NCBI RefSeq assembly: GCF_022200785.1
Contig: NZ_CP087585.1
Location: forward strand, 3,100,001 to 3,164,000
Length of the DNA: 64,000 nucleotides
Direction: 5' to 3'
DNA from: Pedobacter mucosus
Lineage (GTDB): Bacteria; Bacteroidota; Bacteroidia; Sphingobacteriales; Sphingobacteriaceae
A program made the translations under genes and the position numbers. The stretch's first letter is position 1. Each line of letters starts with the position of its first letter. Shown here in pieces: positions 1 through 8,018 of the stretch. The notes under the pieces are model-generated. The model ran no database searches. It was not told the DNA's origin and was given only the letters and a program-made list of their open reading frames with translations.

Positions 1-23
1 AAATAAGAATGATTTTGTTTGCA

Positions 24-932
24 TTACCAATCTAATAATTCTAAAATTCTGTTCAGATCATCATCACTCATAAATGGAATTTCTATTGCTCCTTTACCAT
101 CCTGACTAACTTTCAACTTTACACGGGTGGCAAATTTGGAAGCTAAATCATCTTGTAGTTTTTGATATTGAAAAGAAACCCCTTTTGTTTTAGGTTTATC
201 TTCACTTTTTAGAGGAGCATGTTGTAAGTTGCGAACCAATTCTTCTACCTTACGCACAGATAAACCTTTATCTAATATTTCTTGGTGTATAAACAATTGT
301 TTATCAACTCCATCAACATTAATTAACGCCCGGGCATGACCCATAGAAATTCTTTGATCGCGAATAGACGCCTGAATTGCTGGTGGAAGTTTTAGTAAGC
401 GTAGATAATTGGTAACTGTTGTACGGTTTTTACCTACACGTTCACCTAGTTGTTCTTGTTTTAAACCTACTTCTTCAATCATCCTTTGGAAACTTAAGGC
501 AACTTCAATGGCGTTTAAGTTTTCTCGCTGAATGTTTTCTATCAATGCCATTTCCAACATCTGCTGGTCGTTTGCACTGCGGATATATGCCGGAATTTGA
601 GTTAAACCAGCTAGTTTTGATGCTCTAAATCTACGCTCACCAGAAATAAGTTGATACTTATTAGCCCCAATTTTTCGTACAGTAATGGGTTGAATCAATC
701 CTTGTAATTTTATAGAATCAGCCAATTCATTTAGGGTAACCTGATCAAATTCTGTTCGTGGCTGAAATGGATTCGTTTCAACTTCGGATAAGCTTACATG
801 ACTAATATTACCAATTTGTTCGGTTTCACTTAAATGATTTACACTTTGCCTCGGTGGATGAGTAGAATCGCTATCATCTAAAAGCGCACTTAATCCTCTT
901 CCTAAACCTGTTTTTCGCTGAAAAGATGTCAT
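24..932 (-). CDS. parB: Chromosome partitioning protein ParB (Spo0J family)
   Basis: This 302-aa protein is the centromere-binding half of the ParABS chromosome segregation system. The N-terminus has the GLGRGLSALL motif (9-18) typical of chromosomal ParB, then NPFQPR (54-59) and the GERRFRA motif (98-104) of the CTP-binding ParB/Srx fold. A helix-turn-helix follows at about 155-180 (EQLGERVGKNRTTVTNYL) and a C-terminal dimerisation segment comes last. It lies 8 bp downstream of parA on the same strand, so the two are surely co-transcribed. Length and motif order are normal. I found no convincing 16-bp parS palindrome nearby. Confidence 0.97.
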   Translation of the reverse strand: MTSFQRKTGLGRGLSALLDDSDSTHPPRQSVNHLSETEQIGNISHVSLSEVETNPFQPRTEFDQVTLNELADSIKLQGLIQPITVRKIGANKYQLISGERRFRASKLAGLTQIPAYIRSANDQQMLEMALIENIQRENLNAIEVALSFQRMIEEVGLKQEQLGERVGKNRTTVTNYLRLLKLPPAIQASIRDQRISMGHARALINVDGVDKQLFIHQEILDKGLSVRKVEELVRNLQHAPLKSEDKPKTKGVSFQYQKLQDDLASKFATRVKLKVSQDGKGAIEIPFMSDDDLNRILELLDW

Positions 933-940
933 CTATCGAT

Positions 941-1744
941 TTATAAAGTTGCTGTACCTATATTTTCTTCTTCCTTTAACAAGCCGTTTTTCTTAATAAT
1001 TTCGCGGGCAAGGTTAAGGTAATTAATTGCGCCTTTACAATTTGCATCATGCATAATTACGGAGATACCATAACTTGGCGCCTCACTTAAACGTGTGTTA
1101 CGCTGAATAATGGTATCAAAAACCAATTCATGAAAGTGTGTTCTCACCTCTTCGACAACCTGATTTGATAAACGTAAACGCACATCGTACATGGTTAGTA
1201 AGATGCCTTCAATCTCTAATTCAGGATTTAAACGATTTTGTACAATTTTAATTGTATTCAATAGCTTACCTAAACCTTCCAAAGCAAAATACTCACACTG
1301 TACAGGAATAATAACTGAATCTGCAGCTGTTAAAGCATTTATAGTAATCAAGCCCAATGATGGAGAACAATCAATAATGATAAAATCATACTGATCTTTA
1401 ATTTTCTCCAAAACCGCTTTCATTTTATATTCACGATTATTTAAGTTAATCATCTCAATTTCAGCTCCTACCAAATCAATATGTGCAGGTAATAAATCAA
1501 GATTTGGCGTATCCGTCTTTTGAATGGCTTGTAAAGGATCAATATCGTTTATGATACATTCGTATATACTATCTTTAATATTACGGGGATCAAAACCAAT
1601 GCCTGAAGTTGAATTGGCCTGAGGATCAGCATCTACTAATAAAGTTTTAAATTCTAATACGGCTAAACTCGCAGCCAGGTTTATAGATGAGGTTGTTTTA
1701 CCAACACCACCTTTTTGATTTGCTAATGCAATTATTTTGCTCAT
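941..1744 (-). CDS. parA: Chromosome partitioning ATPase ParA (Soj family)
   Basis: This 267-aa deviant Walker-type ATPase positions ParB-bound origins. KGGVGKTT (11-18) is the deviant Walker A motif with its signature lysine, followed by VDADPQAN at about 38-45. IIDCSPSLG at about 122-130 matches the Walker B region. The last 15 residues are a family-variable tail. It is the first gene of a parA-parB pair read leftward. The 180-bp space to the divergent FMN reductase should hold its promoter. Confidence 0.97.
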   Translation of the reverse strand: MSKIIALANQKGGVGKTTSSINLAASLAVLEFKTLLVDADPQANSTSGIGFDPRNIKDSIYECIINDIDPLQAIQKTDTPNLDLLPAHIDLVGAEIEMINLNNREYKMKAVLEKIKDQYDFIIIDCSPSLGLITINALTAADSVIIPVQCEYFALEGLGKLLNTIKIVQNRLNPELEIEGILLTMYDVRLRLSNQVVEEVRTHFHELVFDTIIQRNTRLSEAPSYGISVIMHDANCKGAINYLNLAREIIKKNGLLKEEENIGTATL

Positions 1745-1924
1745 CTATCTATCCGTAATTTACTTAACGTTTATTTGGGCACTATTTATGATGCGTTTTT
1801 ATCAGCAAAAAGTTCTATTTTTGCGTTGTTTACGCCCTTTTTCCTAATCAGCTAAGATACAAACTATATGGTAATTTTAGCAATAAGGGCATTCGGGTTT
1901 TGAACATGTTATTAACAATTATAC

Positions 1925-2446
1925 ATGATTACAATAATAGCTGCCACCAATAGACCCAATAGCAACACGCTTAAAGTTGCCAAATATTATCAACACCAAC
2001 TCTTAGCTAAAAATATAGAAGCCACTATTTTTAGTTTAGAACACTTGCCCATTGATGTTTTAAATAGCGATATGTTTGGCAAAAGATCTGAAGCTTTTCA
2101 AAAAATTCAGGATTTAATATATGCTACAGATAAGTTTCTTTTTGTAATGCCAGAATATAATGGAAGTTACCCAGGCGTATTAAAAGTATTAGTTGATGCC
2201 TGTGATTTCCCTAATAGTTTCTATGAAAAAAAAGCTGCTTTAGTCGGTATTTCATCTGGTAAATATGGAAATATCCGCGGTGTAGATCATTTCACTGGTG
2301 TTTGTCATTATGTTCATCTCAACGTTATGCCGCTGCGTTTGCACATTCCGAATATTAAATTTGAATTGGATATTGAAGGTAATTTTATTCAGCCTGATAC
2401 GATTAAATTTATTGCAGAACAGGTAGATAAGTTTATTAATTTTTAA
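1925..2446 (+). CDS. NAD(P)H-dependent FMN reductase family protein
   Basis: This 173-aa flavodoxin-like protein probably transfers hydride from NAD(P)H to FMN or a quinone-type acceptor. The phosphate-binding loop ATNRPNSNT (7-15) and the FMN isoalloxazine loop PEYNGSYPG (76-84) are both present, as in the NADPH-dependent FMN reductase family (ChrR/AzoR-like). Its length is normal for a single-domain member. It is divergent from parA and stands alone, so the physiological substrate cannot be told from context. Confidence 0.88.
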   Translation: MITIIAATNRPNSNTLKVAKYYQHQLLAKNIEATIFSLEHLPIDVLNSDMFGKRSEAFQKIQDLIYATDKFLFVMPEYNGSYPGVLKVLVDACDFPNSFYEKKAALVGISSGKYGNIRGVDHFTGVCHYVHLNVMPLRLHIPNIKFELDIEGNFIQPDTIKFIAEQVDKFINF

Positions 2447-2488
2447 AGTTTTTTACCACGAAGACATAAGATGATAAAGACATATTTT

Positions 2489-2952
2489 ATGCTTGCGCTC
2501 GTTTTTAACGAGTGCACAATTAGCCTTACGATTTAATCGTAATTACTAAAGTCATTAAAATCTTTGTATTCTTTTTTTGGAAAGCAAAACCTGTAATTCA
2601 TTTTAATGTTCGCCCCACTTTCCGCTTTATCCCGATGAAAACTCGGGATGCTCGCTGCAATTGGGTTTAGATACGCAGGCTGGTACATGAAACAACGTTT
2701 TTAAACCCCAAATTTAATTTATGCTTGCGCTCGTTTTTAACGAGTGCACAACTAGCCTTACGATTTAATCGTAATTACTAAAGCCATTAAAATCTTTGTA
2801 TTCTTTTTTTGGAAAGCAAGACCCGTAATTCATTTTAATATTCGCCCCGCTTTCCGCTTTATTCCGATGAAGGATCGGAATGCTCGCTGCAATCGGGTTT
2901 AAATTACGCAGGCTACTACATGAAACAACGTTGTTAAACCCCAAATTTAATC
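2489..2952. repeat. Tandem duplication, two copies of about 232 bp
   Basis: Copy 1 (2489-2720) and copy 2 (2721-2952) align end to end with scattered substitutions. Each carries a perfect palindrome (TTACGATT-t-AATCGTAA) and a second hairpin that differs between copies by paired changes (atcccga/tcgggat in copy 1, attccga/tcggaat in copy 2). The right copy includes the last codons and stop of the gene ending at 2934, and the left copy keeps a decayed version of that tail. The central part matches, inverted, a single copy at 15691-15793. Confidence 0.85.
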
Positions 2953-3422
2953 CATTTATCGCCCTCATGACCAAAGATGAAAGAGCCAGGATGTAGCATC
3001 TCCGCAATATCTTCTATTAACGAAACTGCGGTTTCTGCGTTACGGTTTCTGTTAACATCATCATTTAATAAAATAATTCGGTTGTTTTTTACTGCCTGCC
3101 AATCCGAATCCATTGCCTGAGGAACTTCCCTCATTAAATCAGTCAATGTTTTTCCTGATTCGTAATAAATGATATAAACTGCACCAAAAATATCCGTTTC
3201 AATCATTCCTCCGGCCATTGCAATTTCTTCAGCTAAAAAGTAACTGGGAATATTATTAGTATCCAAACAAGCCACCGGAATTTTGTCCATAAATTTAATT
3301 TTATGTTCTACTAAATCCAAACGTTCTTGTAATAGTTCTTGTTCAGCCGCATCCAGACCAATAAATAAATCGTTTAAAAAAGACATCTGCATTAAATTTA
3401 TTAATTTGGGCAAAAATAACAT
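2934..3422 (-). CDS. BtuF-like binding protein, C-terminal lobe only
   Basis: This short protein resembles the interlobe helix plus the second lobe of class III (BtuF/FhuD-like) ABC substrate-binding proteins. A long helix ending in KIPVACLDTNN is followed by AEEIAMAGGM and, near the end, DWQAVKNNRIILLND, which mirrors the W-x-x-l-x-Av-x-n-g-r-V pattern of that fold. The first lobe and any signal peptide are missing, so it is a cytosolic half-protein or a 5'-truncated remnant. I chose the ATG at 3422 because the longer reading (to 3446) overlaps the divergent neighbour's start. ATGs at 3392 and 3386 are alternatives. No permease or ATPase gene is adjacent. Confidence 0.55.
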   Translation of the reverse strand: MLFLPKLINLMQMSFLNDLFIGLDAAEQELLQERLDLVEHKIKFMDKIPVACLDTNNIPSYFLAEEIAMAGGMIETDIFGAVYIIYYESGKTLTDLMREVPQAMDSDWQAVKNNRIILLNDDVNRNRNAETAVSLIEDIAEMLHPGSFIFGHEGDKWIKFGV

Positions 3423-3433
3423 TTCCTTATCGC

Positions 3434-5095
3434 ATGCGAGGCTCATTTAAATATATATTTTGGATTTTTTGCTGTATAACTTTCATTTCATGCAAGGATG
3501 AAACCGACGATGAAGGCAAAACAATTTTCAACATTAATCTCGACCAAGGTTTAACTTCTTTAGACCCAGCTTTTGCCCGTAACCAAAACGCAATTTGGAT
3601 GACCAACCAGATATTTAACGGTCTTGTTCAAATTGATGCTACTTTACAAACAGTTCCATGTATTGCTAAAACTTGGCAAGTTTCTGCTGATGCTTTAACT
3701 TATACTTTTAATTTACGCAACGATGTCTTTTTTCAGGATGATCCGATTTTTAAAAACGGAAAAGGAAGAAAAGTTCTAGCTAGCGATTTTGTTTATAGTT
3801 TCTACCGTTTAATTGACCCAAAAGTTGCTTCGTCCGGTGGCTGGATTTTTAGCGACAAAGTGAAAGATATTAACAATTTTATTGCTGTAAATGATTCAAC
3901 TTTTCAAATTAAACTGATTCGTCCGTTCCCACCTTTTATGAGCTTATTAACGGCTCAATATTGTTCAGTTGTACCCAAAGAAGTGGTTGAACATTATGGT
4001 AAAGATTTTAGAAGTCATCCGGTTGGTACTGGCCCATTTAAATTTAAATATTGGAAAGAAGGTGAGATTTTAGTGCTGCTAAAAAATGATCATTATTTTG
4101 AGAAAGACTCCGCTGGCGTTAAATTGCCCTATTTAGATGCTGTAAAAGCATCTTTTATTACGGATAAACAAAGTGGTTTTATGAGTTTTCTTAAAAAGGA
4201 TTTAGACTTTTATTATAATGTAGATGGCAGTTACCGTGATGATATTTTGACTAAAAGTGGCAAGATGACTTCAAAATATAAAGGCAAGTTTAAGCTAACC
4301 AAAAGCCCTTATTTGTGTACAGAGTATGTTGGTATTTTAATAGATTCTACATTAGATATTGTAAAAAATTCACCGTTGAGATTCAAGAAAGTTCGTCAGG
4401 CTATTAATTATTCTATTGATAGAGATAAGTTAATAAAATACCTTCGGAATGGAATTGGCATCCCCGCAACATCTGGTTTTATCCCGAAAGGTATGCCTGG
4501 ATTTGATAGTTTAGCAGTTCATGGTTATCCATATAACCCTAAACTATCGGCTAAACTTTTGGTTGAAGCTGGATTTCCGGATGGTAAGGGTTTGGGTGAA
4601 ATTACTTTAAATACCACCACAACTTATAAAGATTTAATCGAATTTATTCAAGGTGAATTAGGTGCAGTTGGGATAAAAACTAAAATTGACGTAAGTCCGG
4701 GGGCAAGTTTAAGGGAGTTGATGGCCAAAAATAATGTGAATTTCTTTAGAGGTTCCTGGTTATCAGATTATGCAGATGGAGAAAACTTTTTATCCATGTT
4801 TTATTCTAAAAATAAAGTACCCTACGGACCTAATTATACGGCCTTCTACAATAAAGAATTTGATAAGTTATTTGAACAAAGTTATTACGAACCTAATAAT
4901 GAAAAGAGGTTTAAATTATACAGGCAAATGGATCAATTGGTGATGGATTATTCGCCAGTTGTTCCATTGTTTTATGATCAATCTGTGGTAATGCTACAAA
5001 ATTCGATTAGTGGATATACCTTTAATCCCTTGAGTTTAATGATTTTGAAGAATGTTAAGAAGAGTGGAGCCTCACCCCAGCCCTCTCCAAGGTAG
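3434..5095 (+). CDS. Peptide/nickel-type ABC substrate-binding lipoprotein (SBP_bac_5)
   Basis: This 553-aa protein belongs to the OppA/DppA solute-binding family (SBP family 5). The signal peptide ends in lipobox FISC with Cys20 as the lipidated residue. Family hallmarks follow: LTSLDPAFARNQ, a TWQVSADALTYTF stretch, VGTGPFKFKYWKEGE, and VRQAINYSIDRDKLI in the middle of the protein. It presumably captures oligopeptides at the membrane surface, but no Opp permease or ATPase is near, as is common for orphan members in Bacteroidota. The last ten residues (SGASPQPSPR) are encoded by a repeat, and the stop lies inside a hairpin, so the native C-terminus was probably about at KNVKKS. Confidence 0.85.
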   Translation: MRGSFKYIFWIFCCITFISCKDETDDEGKTIFNINLDQGLTSLDPAFARNQNAIWMTNQIFNGLVQIDATLQTVPCIAKTWQVSADALTYTFNLRNDVFFQDDPIFKNGKGRKVLASDFVYSFYRLIDPKVASSGGWIFSDKVKDINNFIAVNDSTFQIKLIRPFPPFMSLLTAQYCSVVPKEVVEHYGKDFRSHPVGTGPFKFKYWKEGEILVLLKNDHYFEKDSAGVKLPYLDAVKASFITDKQSGFMSFLKKDLDFYYNVDGSYRDDILTKSGKMTSKYKGKFKLTKSPYLCTEYVGILIDSTLDIVKNSPLRFKKVRQAINYSIDRDKLIKYLRNGIGIPATSGFIPKGMPGFDSLAVHGYPYNPKLSAKLLVEAGFPDGKGLGEITLNTTTTYKDLIEFIQGELGAVGIKTKIDVSPGASLRELMAKNNVNFFRGSWLSDYADGENFLSMFYSKNKVPYGPNYTAFYNKEFDKLFEQSYYEPNNEKRFKLYRQMDQLVMDYSPVVPLFYDQSVVMLQNSISGYTFNPLSLMILKNVKKSGASPQPSPR

Positions 5096-5104
5096 AGGGA
5101 GCGA
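5066..5104. repeat. Interspersed hairpin repeat at the 3' end of the binding-protein gene
   Basis: The sequence ctcaccccagccctctcc leads into a stem CCCTCT (5081-5086) pairing with AGAGGG (5094-5099). The TAG stop of the upstream gene (5093-5095) lies within it. Motifs of this kind recur between genes in many genomes and can act as transcription ends, although no T-tract follows here. Confidence 0.5.
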
Positions 5105-5154
5105 TAGAGTAATAATATGGAGCGGATACCTATAACATAAGCACTGCTCATAGT

Positions 5155-5406
5155 AAAACAATGAGTGCGAATGATAAAACAACGAGTGGGGGTGACAGAA
5201 CAATGGTTGGACTCTAAAGAACAACGGGTGCGAATGATAAAACAATGAGTGCGAATGATAAAACAACAAACAGAGGCGATAAAACAATGGATGAAGGTGA
5301 CAGAACAATGGTTGGACTCTAAAGAACAACGGGTGCGAATGACAAAACAACGAGTGGAGGTGAGAAAACAACGATTGCACGTTGTAAAACAATAGTTGGA
5401 GTCGAC
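5155..5406. repeat. Minisatellite, 12 tandem 21-bp units
   Basis: Twelve exact 21-bp units start with aaaacaa or agaacaa and continue with variants of tgagtgcgaatgat. Units 3-4 and 8-9 are almost identical, giving a higher-order period of five units (105 bp). Because 21 is a multiple of three, long spurious reading frames with a 7-residue repeat exist on the minus strand (5072-5413 and 4978-5424). I do not call these genes. The array fills the space between the convergent binding-protein and S9 peptidase genes. Confidence 0.9.
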
Positions 5407-5533
5407 GAACCAAAGCTTTGACACCGCATTCTAATCGGCCATTATTCTCCCGATTTCTTATAATTTGCTGTATAGCTCTACAATAACCAATTTGTTATGC
5501 TGAATTTATTTCGCATCATTCTAGCAAAAAAGA

Positions 5534-5792
5534 CCCTGAAATAAATTCAGGGTGACGACCGTGTTAACTTAAATACCTTAGGAAATGCATTCAATAATCG
5601 AAATCAGTTGATTAGCATCTGCTTTAGGATTCCCTACGAAATAGGGAATGACGGCCGTTCTTTGTTGCTGCATTAGGAGTGATGATCGTTTTTAGTTGGT
5701 GCTTTATGACTAACAGCATTTTTGGTTCCGCGTTAGTGGATTTGTTCGACTCCATATAAAACCGGTCGTCATTCTCGCGAAGGCGGGAATCT
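5534..5792. repeat. Three hairpins of a TGACG-tailed intergenic repeat family
   Basis: Three separate hairpins share one layout, a stem followed by TGACG. They are 5534-5557 (stem CCCTGAA/TTCAGGG), 5629-5654 (stem ATTCCCTA/TAGGGAAT) and, in the opposite orientation, 5767-5792 (GCGGGAAT-type stem). They lie in the non-coding gap 5407-5852, which otherwise shows no gene. They look like the short palindromic repeats common in Bacteroidota genomes. Confidence 0.6.
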
Positions 5793-5852
5793 TAATGCTA
5801 AAGAGTATCGGCATCCGCTACGCCTAAATTTCATATATGATACTAGAAAATC

Positions 5853-7934
5853 CTACTTACCCTTCAACTTCCTATTTAAAAATTCTGCCGTTGCCTCACT
5901 CACTTTCAAACCGTTAGAAAATTTCATCCAATGATGGGTATCATCCGGGATTACCAGCGACTCAAATTCGAATTTTTTATCTTCAAAACGCTTAGCCAAA
6001 TCAACACTCTGACTAAAAGCCACATTTCGATCATCATCGGCATGAATAATTAGCGTTGGCGATTTCCAAGTATTCAAATAGTTCATTGGTGAAGATTCTG
6101 CTGCAACTTTACTAGCCAGTTCTGCATCAGGAGCGGGTTCATTGCCTTCGATGGCGTTACTAGAAAACCGATTATTTACGCCATGAATATCTACGCCAGC
6201 CGCGAATAATTTTGAGTCTTTTCCTAAGGCAAGGGCAACCAGATAGCCGCCATAGGAGCCTCCATAAACACCAATTTTATCTTTATTTATATTTGGTTGT
6301 GTGGCCAGCCATTCGCCCGCAGCCTTAATATCCTGATACTCGAAAGCTCCTTGTGCACCTGCATTATTTGGTTTATGAAATTCATATCCATAGCCCAAAC
6401 CCAAACGATAATTTACGGATAGAACGCTGAAGCCAAGGCTAACCAAATATTGATTTAGGGCATAATCAATAGAATAATAGTCCATTGGATTCCAACCTAA
6501 AAACATTTGACGTTGCGGACCGCCATGAACATATACGATTGCCGGATGATTCTTTCTTGGATTTTTAGGCGTAAATAACTGACCGTAAACCGTGTTTCCA
6601 TCGGCAGCTTTAAAAGTTACATGTGTAGGAATAACCAACTGATCAGTCGGGAAATCTTTTGGAATCAACGCTTCGCCAATAAGTTTTAATGACTTTTTAG
6701 CCGTTAAAATTGCCGGCAAAAGTGGCCGTTGAGCAGTCGAACTTAAACAAATAACCTGAGCCATATTTCCTGTTATAATCGGATAAGCCTCTATTCCTTT
6801 GCCTTCGCTTAACACCTGCATATTTGCTTGATCTACCGAAACTTTATAAATATGTCTTCGATCAATATCGTCTGGTTCTTTACCAGTATTTGCGCAGAAA
6901 ACCAGCCACTTTTTATCACTACTTAACTTTACATTTTCGACGGCGAAATCTCCGGGGCTAAGTAGAAGTTGATTTGATCCATCACTTTTTATGCTGTATA
7001 AATGTGGCCATCCATCTTGATAGGAGGTATAAACGATGCGATTATTTGCCCAATTTAAATTTACATTTCCATCTATTGAAGGATAAGAACCTCTTAAAGT
7101 TTCGGGCGCTTTCCAAATTTGTTTTCCTATTCCTGTCGAAATTTTGGCTGTCCAAATCGCCCATGGCTGATGCTTTTTTGCTAAAATAGAATCGGTAGCA
7201 CCGCCTGTTCCTGGGGTTCTTACAAATGCAATTTCAGTTCCGTCAGGCGACCAAATCGGAGAATTATCTTTAGAAAACGATGCACCTATCCACTGAACTG
7301 GTATATTCTTATCTGTATAAATCCCAATAAATGAATGATCCTGACGATTGGAAACAAAAGCTATTTTTTTTCCATCAGGCGACCATTTATATTGTCCGTT
7401 GATACCTTTGGCATAAAATAAATTTTTTGCGAGGGAAGAACCATCAACATAAGCAATCAGTATTTGTCCGGCCTTTGCAAAAATTATTTGATCGCTATTC
7501 GGTGAAATGATTGGATTATCACCTTCAGCAATCGCATTAATTTTTCCACCATCGAAAGGAATCGTTAACACCTGAACTTTTGGAGCAATGGGTGAAGACG
7601 CTGCATTTACCGGTCCGCCGTCTCTGCCACCATGATCTCCTCCCCTCACAAATACAATCCATTTTCCGTCAGTTGAAATCGATAAACTGGTTAATTCCTG
7701 ACCGTCATCTTCGTTATAATCGGTAATTTTTATGGCTTTATAATCAGGAGCATTAGCAACATAAATGTTTCTTTTCCCTTGTTCATTGCTTGTCCAGGCA
7801 ATTTTGGAGCCTGAGGGAGCCGCTACCAGTTGAGATGGAAAGGGATAACTTAAAACAGATTTAAGTGTAAATGACTGTGAAAATATTTTATTAGAAACTA
7901 GAAGAACGATAACAAGAAATATGAGTTTTTTCAT
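5853..7934 (-). CDS. S9 family serine peptidase (prolyl oligopeptidase/DPP IV type)
   Basis: This 693-aa exported peptidase has a signal peptide (1-20, ending FSQ), then a beta-propeller of WD40-like PD40 repeats (IYVANAP, WSPDGKKIAFVSN, WSPDGTEIAFVRT). The C-terminal third is an alpha/beta hydrolase. The nucleophile is Ser560 in GGSYGGY, the acid lies in HADDDRN (about 633-635) and the base is His667 or His668 in DDTHHWM. It should release di- or tripeptides, often after proline, in the periplasm. It lies downstream of a SusC/SusD pair on the same strand but behind a terminator, so it may have its own promoter. The pairing suggests peptide use. Confidence 0.92.
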   Translation of the reverse strand: MKKLIFLVIVLLVSNKIFSQSFTLKSVLSYPFPSQLVAAPSGSKIAWTSNEQGKRNIYVANAPDYKAIKITDYNEDDGQELTSLSISTDGKWIVFVRGGDHGGRDGGPVNAASSPIAPKVQVLTIPFDGGKINAIAEGDNPIISPNSDQIIFAKAGQILIAYVDGSSLAKNLFYAKGINGQYKWSPDGKKIAFVSNRQDHSFIGIYTDKNIPVQWIGASFSKDNSPIWSPDGTEIAFVRTPGTGGATDSILAKKHQPWAIWTAKISTGIGKQIWKAPETLRGSYPSIDGNVNLNWANNRIVYTSYQDGWPHLYSIKSDGSNQLLLSPGDFAVENVKLSSDKKWLVFCANTGKEPDDIDRRHIYKVSVDQANMQVLSEGKGIEAYPIITGNMAQVICLSSTAQRPLLPAILTAKKSLKLIGEALIPKDFPTDQLVIPTHVTFKAADGNTVYGQLFTPKNPRKNHPAIVYVHGGPQRQMFLGWNPMDYYSIDYALNQYLVSLGFSVLSVNYRLGLGYGYEFHKPNNAGAQGAFEYQDIKAAGEWLATQPNINKDKIGVYGGSYGGYLVALALGKDSKLFAAGVDIHGVNNRFSSNAIEGNEPAPDAELASKVAAESSPMNYLNTWKSPTLIIHADDDRNVAFSQSVDLAKRFEDKKFEFESLVIPDDTHHWMKFSNGLKVSEATAEFLNRKLKGK

Positions 7935-7960
7935 CTGATTAGATTTCGATTTAAATTATA

Positions 7961-7994
7961 AAAAAAAGCCCTAACCTATATAAGGCTAGGGCTT
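7961..7994 (-). terminator. Rho-independent terminator after the SusD-like gene
   Basis: Read on the minus strand, AGCCCTA pairs with TAGGGCT and is followed by a run of about eight T. It sits 25 bp after the stop of the SusD-like gene and before the S9 peptidase start, separating the two transcripts at least partly. Confidence 0.8.
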
Positions 7995-8018
7995 GGAAAA
8001 CCATCTTTTATAAAAATG

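Noticed and set aside
1745..1924. parS centromere site near parAB
   Set aside because: No 16-bp palindrome of the TGTTCCACGTGGAACA type is visible.
5155..5406. CRISPR array
   Set aside because: Units are contiguous 21-bp tandem copies with no spacers and no cas genes are in the window.
4978..5424. Two long minus-strand frames with a 7-residue repeat (Cys/His/Phe rich)
   Set aside because: They exist because the 21-bp minisatellite has a period of seven codons and no stop in several frames; composition is unlike real proteins and they overlap the binding-protein gene antisense.
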